From: Muribaculaceae bacterium
GTDB lineage: Bacteria; Bacteroidota; Bacteroidia; Bacteroidales; Muribaculaceae
DNA length: 64,000 nt
Direction of reading: 5' to 3'
Assembly (NCBI GenBank): GCA_022510405.1
Contig: JAFLTP010000012.1
Coordinates: 29,928-93,927, forward strand
Shown here one piece after another: positions 42,878-55,759 of this stretch. Positions within the stretch are counted from its first letter, which is position 1; each line of letters opens with the position of its first letter. Below the pieces are notes generated by a model that was not told where the DNA came from, made no database searches, and saw only the letters and a list, made by a program, of their open reading frames with translations. A program made the position numbers and the translations under genes.

Positions 42878-43933
42878 TTATTTAGAAAAATAATTTTCCA
42901 TACTTTCTACAAGTTTCATCTGGGCACGTGTCCTAACAAGATTATGTTCCGGATAGTCTATCTTATAATATATATCATTTTGAAGGTAATCCATCAAGAA
43001 ACGCATCACTTGTTCGTATGTGATGTATTGAGGTCCAAAGGAAAGGTATTCTTTTTCTGTTTCGTTTAGCATCTCTCCGGCTTCAGTTAAATAACCTTCT
43101 TTATAAGAATTATATTTTTCAATATCCAGTTCTACATTGTCCAAATTTTCATCATCCTCTTTACCTGTGTTGGCAAATGTACGGATTGCATCGCCAAAAT
43201 CTGCCAATATGGTATTAGACATCACGGTATCGAGATCTATTACACATAAAACTTTCCCTTGCTTATCGAAAAGGATATTGCTAAGTTTGGTATCATTGTG
43301 AGTTACCCTCTTAGGTATTTTACCTTCTTCTACAAGATGCCAAAAATCTTCCATTTTCCCTCTTCTTTGTTCGATCCATTCAATTTCTTTTTGACACTCA
43401 TCAATTCTTTCCCGATTTCCTGACTTAAGAACTTTATCCCATTGTTTGAATCTAAATTTCAAATCATGAAAACCTTCTATAGTTGGATAGAGAGGCTGGG
43501 CAAAATCTTCCAATTGCCTTTGGAATTTACCAATTCCCTCTCCTCCTTTACGTGCCAACTCGTTAGTTGCAGCCGATTCGTAACTGATGGTGTCCGGTAT
43601 ATAAAGACTCATAGTCCAGTATTCTCCGGATTCATCCTTATAATATGGTTCATCTTCTTTAGATTTCACAACCGTCATTGCTTCTCTTTCCGGATCACCA
43701 CCGGACAGGGTCACTTTCCCTTTTATATGTTCAGTCACTTTTAGGATATTATCCATCATAGCGGGCACATTTGGGAAAACGTTCTTGTTTTTTCTTTGCA
43801 GAATATAGTCGGGGGAACCTGCTTTTGTTTTTACAAAATAGGTATTATTAATTAATCCCGAACAAATAGAATTTATTTCCTCTATTTCTTCTACCGGAAG
43901 AAACTTACCTGCAATTTCTTTTAAATTATCCAT
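42878..43933 (-). CDS. APH-like sugar kinase (N-acetylhexosamine kinase-like)
   Basis: 351 residues with the aminoglycoside phosphotransferase fold: an N-terminal lobe with CSGLINNTYFVKT and YILQRKNKNVFPN, the catalytic loop THNDTKLSNILFD (about 228-240) and the metal-binding VIDLDTVMSNTILADFGDA. It resembles N-acetylhexosamine 1-kinase (NahK) and related Bacteroides kinases. Tight coupling (1 nt) to the GH2 beta-galactosidase upstream supports a role in phosphorylating GalNAc, GlcNAc or galactose released from mucin. The exact sugar is an inference. Confidence 0.75.
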   Translation of the reverse strand: MDNLKEIAGKFLPVEEIEEINSICSGLINNTYFVKTKAGSPDYILQRKNKNVFPNVPAMMDNILKVTEHIKGKVTLSGGDPEREAMTVVKSKEDEPYYKDESGEYWTMSLYIPDTISYESAATNELARKGGEGIGKFQRQLEDFAQPLYPTIEGFHDLKFRFKQWDKVLKSGNRERIDECQKEIEWIEQRRGKMEDFWHLVEEGKIPKRVTHNDTKLSNILFDKQGKVLCVIDLDTVMSNTILADFGDAIRTFANTGKEDDENLDNVELDIEKYNSYKEGYLTEAGEMLNETEKEYLSFGPQYITYEQVMRFLMDYLQNDIYYKIDYPEHNLVRTRAQMKLVESMENYFSK

Positions 43934-43934
43934 T

Positions 43935-47024
<3,090 letters not shown>

Positions 47025-47041
47025 TTATATGTAAATTTAAT

Positions 47042-47049
47042 CAAAAATA
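47042..47049 (-). promoter_or_regulatory. Candidate -7 box for the GH2 operon
   Basis: TATTTTTG on the minus strand, 30 nt before the GH2 start codon, matches TAnnTTTG. Confidence 0.45.
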
Positions 47050-47081
47050 TGGTATATAATCCGTTTGTCAGGATTTTTCGT

Positions 47082-47089
47082 TAAATTTG
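47082..47089 (+). promoter_or_regulatory. Candidate -7 box for the GH109-like gene
   Basis: TAAATTTG matches TAnnTTTG, 44 nt before the chosen ATG at 47133. The ATG at 47097 would be at about the transcription start, which supports the later start. The two boxes are divergent within 120 nt. Confidence 0.5.
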
Positions 47090-47132
47090 AGAAGAAATGA
47101 CCAATAGATATTTACCTTTAAAAATAAATATC

Positions 47133-48545
47133 ATGATTAAACTGCTGAAAGGCATATTGTTAATAATATTCCTCACCGGATGGTTTCCCCTCGCTTATTC
47201 AAATGATAAAATTATTAAAATTCCGACACCACCACGACCGGCCGGCAATACTGATTTGATAGGATTTTCTGTCGCTCCGATCGACACGGTAAGAGTAGGA
47301 TTCGTCGGCTTAGGTATGAGAGGTGCGGATGCAGTGGAAAGGTTCACATATGTTCCGGGAAGCAAAATAGAGGCAATATGTGATTTGGTTCCGGAAAGAG
47401 TCGACTCATCTATCAGTTATTTAAAACGTCGCAATATTGAACTTCCGGCAACATATTCAGGAGAAGAGGATTCATGGAAGGCTCTTTGTGAAAATCCAAA
47501 TGTAGATTTGGTGTATGTTGCAACTGACTGGCAACACCATGTTCCAATAGCCTTATACGCCATGCAGAATGGCAAACATGTGGCAATTGAAGTTCCTTCT
47601 GCGTTCACATTGGAAGATATCTGGGCGTTGGTTGATACTGCGGAAACAAATAGATTGCATTGCACAATATTAGAAAACTGTGTCTATGATGACTTTGAAT
47701 TAAACACCTTGAACATGGCTCAAATCGGTTTGTTTGGAGAAATACTTCACACTGAAGGAAGCTATATTCATAATCTTGAACCTTTCTGGGACCGCTATTA
47801 TAATAATTGGCGTCTTGATTATAATTCCAAACATAGAGGTGACCTCTATCCCACTCATGGAGCCGGACCCGCTTTACAATTATTGGACATCCACAGAGGA
47901 GACAAAATGAATACTTTGGTTTCTATGGATACCAAAGTTGCGGGAGTTCCTCTTTGGCTTTCTAAACAAGGAAGAGAAGTTCCAGCTGATTTTAAGAATG
48001 GTGACCACACAATGACAATGATAAGGACTGAAAATGGAAAGACAATACATATCCAACATGATGTAGTGAATCCTCGACCTTATTCAAGGATGTATCAACT
48101 CACCGGGACCAATGGATTTGCAAATAAATATCCAATAGAAGGGTATGCCTTCGACGCTGAACAACTTGCAGAAGATTCAATACCGGACCATGAGAATCTT
48201 TCATATCACAAATTTGTGACGGATGAACAAAAGAAATCACTGTTAGAAAAATATCAACATCCTATACTCAAAGAAATAGGACCTAAAGCCAAAGAAGTGG
48301 GCGGCCATGGTGGGATGGATTATATAATGGACTATCGTTTGATATATTGTCTCAACAATGGTCTGCCCCTGGATATGGATGTATATGATCTCGCAGAATG
48401 GTGTGCCATCACACCGCTTTCGGAAATATCCATTGAAAATGGTTCTGCACCGGTAGAAGTGCCGGATTTCACTCGTGGAGCTTGGAATAAGGTTAAAGGT
48501 TATCGGCATGCCGGGGTGGAAGGAGAAGCTCCTATATCTCAATAA
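47133..48545 (+). CDS. GH109-like oxidoreductase-fold glycosidase (alpha-N-acetylgalactosaminidase family)
   Basis: 470 residues from ATG 47133, with an export segment (MIKLLKGILLIIFLTGWFPLAYS); a 12-codon longer start is possible but lacks a leader. NAD-binding Rossmann fold at VRVGFVGLGMRGADAVERF, then VDLVYVATDWQHHVPIALYA, and the GH109 blocks GDLYPTHGAGPALQLLDIHRG, VGGHGGMDYIMDYRLIYCL and LDMDVYDLAEW. Family members cleave alpha-GalNAc by an NAD-dependent redox-elimination route. A generic Gfo/Idh/MocA dehydrogenase is the alternative, but export and these motifs favour GH109. It is next to the sialidase gene, consistent with mucin use. Confidence 0.83.
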   Translation: MIKLLKGILLIIFLTGWFPLAYSNDKIIKIPTPPRPAGNTDLIGFSVAPIDTVRVGFVGLGMRGADAVERFTYVPGSKIEAICDLVPERVDSSISYLKRRNIELPATYSGEEDSWKALCENPNVDLVYVATDWQHHVPIALYAMQNGKHVAIEVPSAFTLEDIWALVDTAETNRLHCTILENCVYDDFELNTLNMAQIGLFGEILHTEGSYIHNLEPFWDRYYNNWRLDYNSKHRGDLYPTHGAGPALQLLDIHRGDKMNTLVSMDTKVAGVPLWLSKQGREVPADFKNGDHTMTMIRTENGKTIHIQHDVVNPRPYSRMYQLTGTNGFANKYPIEGYAFDAEQLAEDSIPDHENLSYHKFVTDEQKKSLLEKYQHPILKEIGPKAKEVGGHGGMDYIMDYRLIYCLNNGLPLDMDVYDLAEWCAITPLSEISIENGSAPVEVPDFTRGAWNKVKGYRHAGVEGEAPISQ

Positions 48546-48566
48546 TCTCTATCAAATTATATCAGA

Positions 48567-51182
48567 ATGAATTTTTTTCATAAATTTTTATCGGTTGCAA
48601 TCTGCACTCTGTCTGTATTACCACTTTACGCCGATCTTCCCTTCAGAGACCATCGGTTCAGTAGTTTTCAAACACTTCCTCCCTCTCAAAAAGGAGATAT
48701 TGTTTTTATTGGCAATTCCATCACCAATATGATGAATTGGAACGAATTGTTCGGGAATTCCAAGAACATTAAAAACCGGGGGACTTCCGGTGCCATTACA
48801 AAAGAAATCCTGGATAACCTTGAATCAATGATTTCGGGCGAACCGTCCAAAATTTTTGTGATGATCGGTACGAACGACCTTGGAACCGAGGGTAGTGAAT
48901 TCCAACCTAAAGCCGTGGCTTACAGAATTAAAAAAATTCTAAATAGAATCAGAGAGGAAGTTCCTGAAGCCCAAGTTTACTATCAAAGTATTCTTCCTTC
49001 GCTATCAGGGTTAAGAACCGAAGAGAAAACCACTAAAACCAATGCAATTATAAAAGATTGGATTGAAGATTTAAATGAACCTAACTTAACTTACATCGAC
49101 CTTTATTCCGCATTTGTGGGAGAAAATGGAGAATTGAAAAATACATCTAACGACTTCAGTGAAGATTCATTTAGTTTTGACGGATTACATCTTAGCCAAA
49201 ACGGGTATCAACTATGGGCAGATATAATCAAGGACTATATTGAAGAAGATTGTGTAATTCCTGAAGGGTCTCCTAACTTGTGGGGAAATTTAAAAGCTTC
49301 ACAAGGAATGAGGACTTCCTATTTTGGAGTTTTCCCGATATTATCGACAGATATTCTCTTGGTTGGTGATGAATTGATTCACGGGGGTGAATGGGCGGAA
49401 TTAATGCAAAACTCTTCTTTTAAAGACAGAGGAATAGGATGGGGATTCCCGGGAGTAAATATAGAATCAATAGATTCAGCAATTCCTGTAATATTAAAAG
49501 GAAATGCAGAAAGAGTTATTCGGAAAGACTCCCCAAAAGCCATTCTGATTTATGCCGGAATGGCTAATATAAAAGCCGGAGATTCTATACCCTTGATAAA
49601 ATCAAAATATGAAGATCTTTTAAATAAGATAACTTCAATAACTCCTGAAACGCCAATTTTTTTGATGTCGGTTCTACCCACTGAAAACCAAGAAATAAAT
49701 AGCAAAGTAAAGGAGTTGAATGAAGAAATCAAATCTATGGTCTCCAATAGAGATAATATCTATTTAATTGACCTATATGCCGGTTTTATCGAACAAGATA
49801 ACAAAAGAAAAGATAATTATTTCCTCAGTTCAAATTCTCCTTATCTAAACGGATTGGGATATGTGGCTGCAAGCCATATAATAGCAGATTCGTTGAACAA
49901 TATATTAGGTGAAAACTATTCTCCTATTTCCATGGAGGATGCAATGACCAATCTTAACAGTTTTAATAAAAATACGGAATTAAAAAACGAAACAATCACC
50001 CTCTATGACAACTCCAACTCAGAAATTCCTTATAGAATTCCGGCAATAGCAAAAACGAGGAATGGAGATCTCGTGGCTGTAGCGGATTATAGATATTGTA
50101 AATCTGATATTGGTGTTATTCCCAATGGAAAACTCGATTTATTATATAGGATTCAAGATTCAAATTCCGGTGTATGGCAACCGGAAAAAACACTGGCAAC
50201 TACCATCGATGATGGAACCAACTTTATTGCATTTGGTGATCCATGCATAGTTGCCGACAGGGAAAGTGATAGAATACTTGTGACAAGTTGCAGCGGCAAT
50301 GTAAGTTTCCAAAAGGGAACTCATGAAAATCATCAAGGTTGGGCGAGATTTTATTCTGAAGACGGAGGTAAAACCTGGAGTAACTTTGAAGATATTTCCG
50401 ACCAAGTTTTTAGTTTGCTCGATAGAAGAAGTGATGGACAAATCAACTCATTTTTTATTGGTTCAGGCAAAATAATTCAAAGCAATATAGTGAAAAATGG
50501 AGACTCCTATCGTATCTATTGTGCGGCTTTAGTACGAGTTAACGATAAGAAAACTCGGGTTAATTATGTATTGTATTCAAATGATTTCGGGAAAAATTGG
50601 GAACTGTTAGGAGATGTGGAGGATTGTCCGATCCCTTATGGTGCAGATGAACCTAAAACGGAAGAACTTCCTGACGGAAGTATATTGGTGAGTTCAAGAA
50701 TACCGGGTGGAAGATATTATAATGTTTTTCATTTCAGTGATATAAATAAAGGAGAGGGAAAATGGGATACAATGGCTATTTCAAATGAAGAAACTGGAGG
50801 TGTAAAAGCCTCTACTAATCCTTGCAATGGTGAAACACTTTGTATTCCTGTTAGAAGAAATGCAGATGGAGAAGAAACTTATCTTCTGCTGCAATCCGTA
50901 CCGATGAATAAGAAAGGTGGAAGAGCCAATGTTGGAATCAACTATAAAGATTTAGGTCCATTGAAAGGGAATTATACCGCATCAAATATTGCTTCCAACT
51001 GGGATGGTGAATACGAGGTCACTCCTTATTCGTCAGCATACTCCACTATGGTTATGGATAAAGATAATGAGATTGCATTCTTCTACGAAGAAAATCTTTA
51101 CAATGACGGGTTTGATCTTGTGTTAAAAAGATTATCTATAGAAGATATCACCAATGGAGATTATTCCTTTAGGAAACAATGA
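48567..51182 (+). CDS. Esterase-pseudoesterase-sialidase (SGNH-SGNH-GH33) fusion
   Basis: 871 residues, signal peptide ending ...LPLYA. Domain 1 (about 25-225) is an intact SGNH esterase: FIGNSITN (nucleophile Ser), IGTNDLG and DGLHLSQNGY. Domain 2 (about 250-460) aligns to it, but the nucleophile block reads VGDELIHGG (Glu for Ser), GTND is GMAN and the Asp/His block reads SPYLNGLGY, so it should be inactive. Domain 3 (about 475-870) is a GH33 sialidase with YRIPAI (Arg of the triad, about 489), an Asp in AVADYR, and Asp boxes SEDGGKTW and SNDFGKNW. Likely role: remove O-acetyl groups and release sialic acid from mucin. 21 nt after GH109. Confidence 0.88.
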   Translation: MNFFHKFLSVAICTLSVLPLYADLPFRDHRFSSFQTLPPSQKGDIVFIGNSITNMMNWNELFGNSKNIKNRGTSGAITKEILDNLESMISGEPSKIFVMIGTNDLGTEGSEFQPKAVAYRIKKILNRIREEVPEAQVYYQSILPSLSGLRTEEKTTKTNAIIKDWIEDLNEPNLTYIDLYSAFVGENGELKNTSNDFSEDSFSFDGLHLSQNGYQLWADIIKDYIEEDCVIPEGSPNLWGNLKASQGMRTSYFGVFPILSTDILLVGDELIHGGEWAELMQNSSFKDRGIGWGFPGVNIESIDSAIPVILKGNAERVIRKDSPKAILIYAGMANIKAGDSIPLIKSKYEDLLNKITSITPETPIFLMSVLPTENQEINSKVKELNEEIKSMVSNRDNIYLIDLYAGFIEQDNKRKDNYFLSSNSPYLNGLGYVAASHIIADSLNNILGENYSPISMEDAMTNLNSFNKNTELKNETITLYDNSNSEIPYRIPAIAKTRNGDLVAVADYRYCKSDIGVIPNGKLDLLYRIQDSNSGVWQPEKTLATTIDDGTNFIAFGDPCIVADRESDRILVTSCSGNVSFQKGTHENHQGWARFYSEDGGKTWSNFEDISDQVFSLLDRRSDGQINSFFIGSGKIIQSNIVKNGDSYRIYCAALVRVNDKKTRVNYVLYSNDFGKNWELLGDVEDCPIPYGADEPKTEELPDGSILVSSRIPGGRYYNVFHFSDINKGEGKWDTMAISNEETGGVKASTNPCNGETLCIPVRRNADGEETYLLLQSVPMNKKGGRANVGINYKDLGPLKGNYTASNIASNWDGEYEVTPYSSAYSTMVMDKDNEIAFFYEENLYNDGFDLVLKRLSIEDITNGDYSFRKQ

Positions 51183-51203
51183 TGAATCCTAAGTTGCTAT
51201 AGG

Positions 51204-51977
51204 TCAGAAAGCTTTATAAAGTTCTTGTTCCGGTTGGCAGAATTCGTGGAATAGTTTTGCGTAATCTTTTGCGATATCCTGTGCGAATTTCTTGCCTTTT
51301 TCAGCAGTTGCCTTTAAAGGATATCCTATCCCTGTGTCATGGCTAACTTTCAGCCAATTTCGCGGTATCCAAGCTTTACCGGAAGACAATCCGTTGGAAA
51401 CAAATCCTCCGGACTTCCCTTCTCCGGCTTCATCCAAATTAACGAGTTCCGGATGATAATACATCATCACTGAGGTTTCCAATTCATCCGCATGGTCTCC
51501 GGGATCCTCGAAGTAATCTTTGGCAGGTCGCATCTTATACCATTCGCTTGACGCAATCAATAAATCAGGAAATTCCATTGCCAAATCCCGTATGAAGCCT
51601 TTGAAAATATTGCCTCCATGCCCATTTATTATCATTATTCTTCTGATGCCCTGATTATATAAAGAAGACACGATATCGGTTAATATCGCTTTTTGAGTTT
51701 CCTGCCTGGTATGGACACAGAATTTCAAATTTCTTTGCCCGGGATTCTGGGAACCCATAGCAACCCATGGCATCACCATAACTCTAAGGTCATATCTCTC
51801 GAAAGCAATTTTAGCGGAATCTACAGCGACATCATGACTCAAAATAGCGTCAGTGAGATAAGGTAGATGAAAATTATGAGGCTCTGTGGCACCCCATGGT
51901 ATTACAGCCATCTGATAATCCAAATCCTTGACTGCACCAAAACAAGACACCGACAAATCAATCTCCCTTCTTTCCAT
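51204..51977 (-). CDS. Creatininase-family amidohydrolase
   Basis: Cytosolic, 257 residues. Metal-ligand motifs of the family are intact: E32 and H34 in WGATEPHNFHLP, D43 in LTDAI, His in INGHGGN (about 120) and Glu in DHADELETSVM. It is the last gene of the nan operon, 6 nt after the NanS-NanM gene, which argues for a function in sialic acid catabolism. Family members open cyclic amides or act on formamides in cofactor synthesis. No known sialic acid step uses one; a lactam/lactone-opening or deacylation role is only a suggestion. Confidence 0.82.
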   Translation of the reverse strand: MERREIDLSVSCFGAVKDLDYQMAVIPWGATEPHNFHLPYLTDAILSHDVAVDSAKIAFERYDLRVMVMPWVAMGSQNPGQRNLKFCVHTRQETQKAILTDIVSSLYNQGIRRIMIINGHGGNIFKGFIRDLAMEFPDLLIASSEWYKMRPAKDYFEDPGDHADELETSVMMYYHPELVNLDEAGEGKSGGFVSNGLSSGKAWIPRNWLKVSHDTGIGYPLKATAEKGKKFAQDIAKDYAKLFHEFCQPEQELYKAF

Positions 51978-51983
51978 ACCCTA

Positions 51984-54554
51984 TCAATCTATTTTTTGTT
52001 TATATATTTCTGATGTTCGAATTCGAGGTTTCAGTTCACCGCCCACCACAATTATTTCATTTTCATCTGTTGAAACGATGCCGGCTCCCGCTCTTGCGGT
52101 TTCAGAAGTGATATTGGAAATAATCCAACTTTCTTCCGCGGGATTGAAAACAAGAATATTAGGGTTAAATTTATACCATTCTATATTATGCGAAAGATAA
52201 TCCGGTGCCTGGTTCTTTAGAGCCTCCAGGAAAATATCTTTGTTAACTCCACCTATCGCTACCATCTTTCCATCCGGCAAAGTTGTAATGGCACCCCCGG
52301 CTAATGATAATTCCTTTCCATTAATATCCTTGGGTGAAGCTATACTTTTCCACTTGTGTTTCTCTAAATCATATCGTAGACCATCTGTATTCAATGTAGC
52401 ATCACGGTTCTCTCCTTTTCCGGCAAATCCGCTCCAGAGATATAAATATTTTTCACCCTTTTGATTGGTAGCGGCTTCTAAAACCGGTTGAACTCTGGGA
52501 TTCCCCGGAAAGCTTTTTAATTCTTGCCAACCCTTGTCAATGTGATTTAAATCTAAAGTAAATACATTATTGGAAGGTAGTCCGTTGAAATTTCCTCCCG
52601 CGATAAATATTTTATCTTCAAGGAAAGTGGCATAAGAATTATCGATTGCGCCCGGTAAAGAGGGATAATTCAAAATCTCTATTTCATCTTTTTCATTTTT
52701 AGTTATGAGAAAAACTTCTGAAAAAGATTTTTCAGCATTGGAACCACCAATAATCAACAAACCATTCGGTAGACTTACAGTACTACCGTAAGCCATAGGA
52801 AAAGGAAGGTTACCAATTATTTCAGCTGTCCAATTATCCTTATCCATTTCCGAAAGTTTATAAATTCCTTTATAGAATTTCTTCACGCTTTCAGGGGCCA
52901 TCGGGTTGTTTGGAAAATTGCAACCTCCTGCAATTATCAACTCTCCATCGATAACACCCGTAAACGAACCCGACAATCCGGATTCAAAGCCAACTTCTAT
53001 TGAATTATCATTTATATCTTTCAAGGGTTCAATGCTAATTTTAAATGTTGAGGCAGGCAATCCCTCGCCATTTATCAAATTGGCTCTTGTAAATGGTTGC
53101 CATCCATATCTCACTAACTGAGGATTTTCAGTTTCCATCCCTTTGATTATAATTTTGTCATTTTCTATTACAACATTTTCTGCCATTTTAAATATACCTT
53201 CAGGCCCTGCAATTTCAAAAATATAAGGAATGTTACCGTCTGAAGTTTTCAGTCCTTCGGCGTAATCGAACTCAATTGTTATTTCATCTTGATAAGATTG
53301 ATATGCTCTGATAGGAGTAGGTCCTTGAGGTGTGATCTGATTCATTGAATAAATATGATTCAAGGCTTGCCTTGCCAACCTCTCCCCTATAGGTTTTTTG
53401 TTTTTTGGATGAACATCTAAGGAATCTCCCAAGTCTGAACTCACGGCCATCCAAACATTTTTATTTCTTTCCGCAAGTCTTCTTTGTGAATCTCGAAACC
53501 ATGGCCAAGTGGGACGGTCAATTGAACTTAACTGAACGAATAAAAAAGGCATTTCCGGTTGTTGCCAATATTTTCTCCAACTTTCCAACAAAGATTGAAA
53601 CAATTTTTCATGAAGCACTACATTGTGGGCGTTTGATTCACCCTGATACCATATTGTTCCGGCAATAGGAAATCGGTTTAATGGGAGTATTCCGGATGAA
53701 AAAAGATATGAGGGATCATAGGGATGCTTATGAGAAACAGTATCATTAGCTTCCCCTGTGTTCTCTCCGATTCTTTGTTGAACCCATGGTTGAAGGTAAT
53801 CATTTGTTCTCCAATCCACCAATATCTCCGGAATATTAAGTTCCAAAGTTTCCGAATCAATCCAGGATTCAGCAGGCGAACCTCCAATAGCGTTGGATAT
53901 TATTCCTATCGGAACATTCAAACTGTCACGCAAAAATTTCCCGTAATACCAACCTATAGCAGAAAAATATTTTGCTGTTTCAGGGTTCGATAATTTCCAT
54001 TGGGTGTATTTAAAATATTTGAGACTATCTACTAAAGATTTTTTTTCTTCACTCCATTCATTAGCATTTGTAATGGCGACAGGTCTCATATTGAAGAGGC
54101 GTAATAAAGAATCACCGGTTTTATCTTTATCTTCATCCCATGAAGAAGTATTTCTCATCTGAAACTCCATATTGCTCTGTCCTGATGCCAACCATACCTC
54201 ACCAACCGCAATATCTTTAAACCGAATTGTGTCTTTGCCGTCCGTTATAGTCAAATTTAGTCCAACTTGTTCCGGAAGAGTTGGCAACGTTACGGTCCAA
54301 TTGCCTCTATAATCTGATACTCCTTTTGATTTATTTTTCCCTAAAATGACAAATACTGTATCACCTGCATTGGCTCTTCCGGTAATCTTTATGGGACGAT
54401 ATCTCTGCAATACCATATGGTCGCTATAAATTTCCGGAACTTTCAATCCGTCAATACCACCCATCGTTGCATTTTCCAACTCTTTGGCAAAGACAACGGT
54501 TATGATTGCCGAAAGGAAAAGATTTATGAAAAATATAATGATTATTTTTCTCAT
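51984..54554 (-). CDS. Sialate O-acetylesterase - N-acetylneuraminate mutarotase fusion (NanS-NanM)
   Basis: 856 residues with an N-terminal export segment (IIIIFFINLFLSAIITVVFA). Residues about 35-515 are a SIAE-type sialate O-acetylesterase: VWLASGQSNMEF (nucleophile Ser), TIWYQGESNAHN and the Asp/His block SLDVHPKNKKPIGERLARQA. Residues about 525-856 are a Kelch propeller with repeats such as GELIIAGGCNFP, GLLIIGGSN, KIFIAGGNFN, KMVAIGGVN and EIIVVGGELK, matching the permuted mutarotase group of NanM. It should deacetylate sialic acid and speed anomer exchange in the periplasm before import. The start overlaps the nanE stop by ATGA. Confidence 0.9.
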   Translation of the reverse strand: MRKIIIIFFINLFLSAIITVVFAKELENATMGGIDGLKVPEIYSDHMVLQRYRPIKITGRANAGDTVFVILGKNKSKGVSDYRGNWTVTLPTLPEQVGLNLTITDGKDTIRFKDIAVGEVWLASGQSNMEFQMRNTSSWDEDKDKTGDSLLRLFNMRPVAITNANEWSEEKKSLVDSLKYFKYTQWKLSNPETAKYFSAIGWYYGKFLRDSLNVPIGIISNAIGGSPAESWIDSETLELNIPEILVDWRTNDYLQPWVQQRIGENTGEANDTVSHKHPYDPSYLFSSGILPLNRFPIAGTIWYQGESNAHNVVLHEKLFQSLLESWRKYWQQPEMPFLFVQLSSIDRPTWPWFRDSQRRLAERNKNVWMAVSSDLGDSLDVHPKNKKPIGERLARQALNHIYSMNQITPQGPTPIRAYQSYQDEITIEFDYAEGLKTSDGNIPYIFEIAGPEGIFKMAENVVIENDKIIIKGMETENPQLVRYGWQPFTRANLINGEGLPASTFKISIEPLKDINDNSIEVGFESGLSGSFTGVIDGELIIAGGCNFPNNPMAPESVKKFYKGIYKLSEMDKDNWTAEIIGNLPFPMAYGSTVSLPNGLLIIGGSNAEKSFSEVFLITKNEKDEIEILNYPSLPGAIDNSYATFLEDKIFIAGGNFNGLPSNNVFTLDLNHIDKGWQELKSFPGNPRVQPVLEAATNQKGEKYLYLWSGFAGKGENRDATLNTDGLRYDLEKHKWKSIASPKDINGKELSLAGGAITTLPDGKMVAIGGVNKDIFLEALKNQAPDYLSHNIEWYKFNPNILVFNPAEESWIISNITSETARAGAGIVSTDENEIIVVGGELKPRIRTSEIYKQKID

Positions 54555-55753
54555 TGTAATCTTAAAATATTGTCGATCAGCAGTTGGGATTTAATCATCA
54601 TTCGGGGAATATGGAAAGGACCTTTAAAGATATTACCCTTTGCAGATTGAGCCACTGTACCGTCCCGATGCAAATAACCATACCATTCCGGAAACTCTTT
54701 GTCAGGGAAATGCGAATAGGTCCAATCGTTTACTTTTTTATGCATCTCGAGATATTTATCATCGCCGGTGGCTTCATAGGCCAGTAATGTTGCAATGATA
54801 CCTTCAGTTTGAGGCCACCAGAATTTCATATCCTGGGAATAATCCTGAGCCGGGTATCCTTTACAATCTTTGAAATTTATAATTCCACTGAATTCTTCAT
54901 CCCAACCCCACTCCCAACTCCAGTCAAGAATTTGGAGAGCCATTTCTTTAATCTCCTTCCCCTTTCCTTGGTTCCAGCCACGATATTTAGCCTCGTCGAG
55001 CAAGAACCAGGCAGTTTCAATGCAATGACCCGGATTTATTACCCTACCGTTTATGGTATCTATCAACTCTCCCTCAGGGGATACCATCTCAAGTAGAGCC
55101 TTATATTCCGGATGAATGAATTTCTTCAATTGTTCTATTGAAGCATCAATCCTTTTATCAAGGATGGGATCATTGACAACACTTCTCACAACAGAGGCAG
55201 TGTTTATCAGAATCATCGTTATTGAATGTCCGATAGCTGGTTGAGTCGGTAAATATTTTGGTTCCAATAAACCCGGAGTTTCTATAAAATAGAGTATGTC
55301 TTTGAAAAGTTTCAAAGCTTTGTCGGCATAATTTTTATCTCCGGATGCCTTTGAATATTCTGCCATGGCTATCGTGGCAAAACATTCCGAGAAAACATAT
55401 CTACGTTTTCTCAAGGGTTTTCCATCGGCGGTTACCTCGAAATACATTCTACCATCCTTGTCGAAGCAATATTTCTCTATGAAATCTATGTAACTCTTTG
55501 AGGCTTCAACAAATTCAGGTTTTCTCGCGATATTATTGTAAGCATAAGAAAATATAAATCCTGCCCTACCTTGGAACCATACAGACTTCGTGGGATCATA
55601 AAGTTTACCTTCCCGGTCGAGACATGTATAGATACCACCGTTAACCTTATCAAGACCATTCTCCAACCAAAAAGGGAGGATATTGTTTAAAAGGTCATTC
55701 TTATAATGATCCTTCCAATGGGAAAGATATTGAATTTTTTCTTCTTTGGTCAT
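54551..55753 (-). CDS. nanE: N-acylglucosamine 2-epimerase (RenBP/AGE type)
   Basis: Cytosolic (alpha/alpha)6 enzyme that interconverts ManNAc and GlcNAc after NanA. 400 residues, the usual length. Family blocks are NGGIYTCLDREGKLYDPTKS, WFQGRAGFIFSYAYN, CFATIAMAEYS, INPGHCIETAWFLLDEA and MKFWWPQTEGIIATLLAY, including the active-site His residues in PAIGHS and PGHCIE. Six nt downstream of nanA. The B. fragilis nanLET operon uses the same type of epimerase. Confidence 0.93.
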   Translation of the reverse strand: MTKEEKIQYLSHWKDHYKNDLLNNILPFWLENGLDKVNGGIYTCLDREGKLYDPTKSVWFQGRAGFIFSYAYNNIARKPEFVEASKSYIDFIEKYCFDKDGRMYFEVTADGKPLRKRRYVFSECFATIAMAEYSKASGDKNYADKALKLFKDILYFIETPGLLEPKYLPTQPAIGHSITMILINTASVVRSVVNDPILDKRIDASIEQLKKFIHPEYKALLEMVSPEGELIDTINGRVINPGHCIETAWFLLDEAKYRGWNQGKGKEIKEMALQILDWSWEWGWDEEFSGIINFKDCKGYPAQDYSQDMKFWWPQTEGIIATLLAYEATGDDKYLEMHKKVNDWTYSHFPDKEFPEWYGYLHRDGTVAQSAKGNIFKGPFHIPRMMIKSQLLIDNILRLQ

Positions 55754-55759
55754 GGTTAA

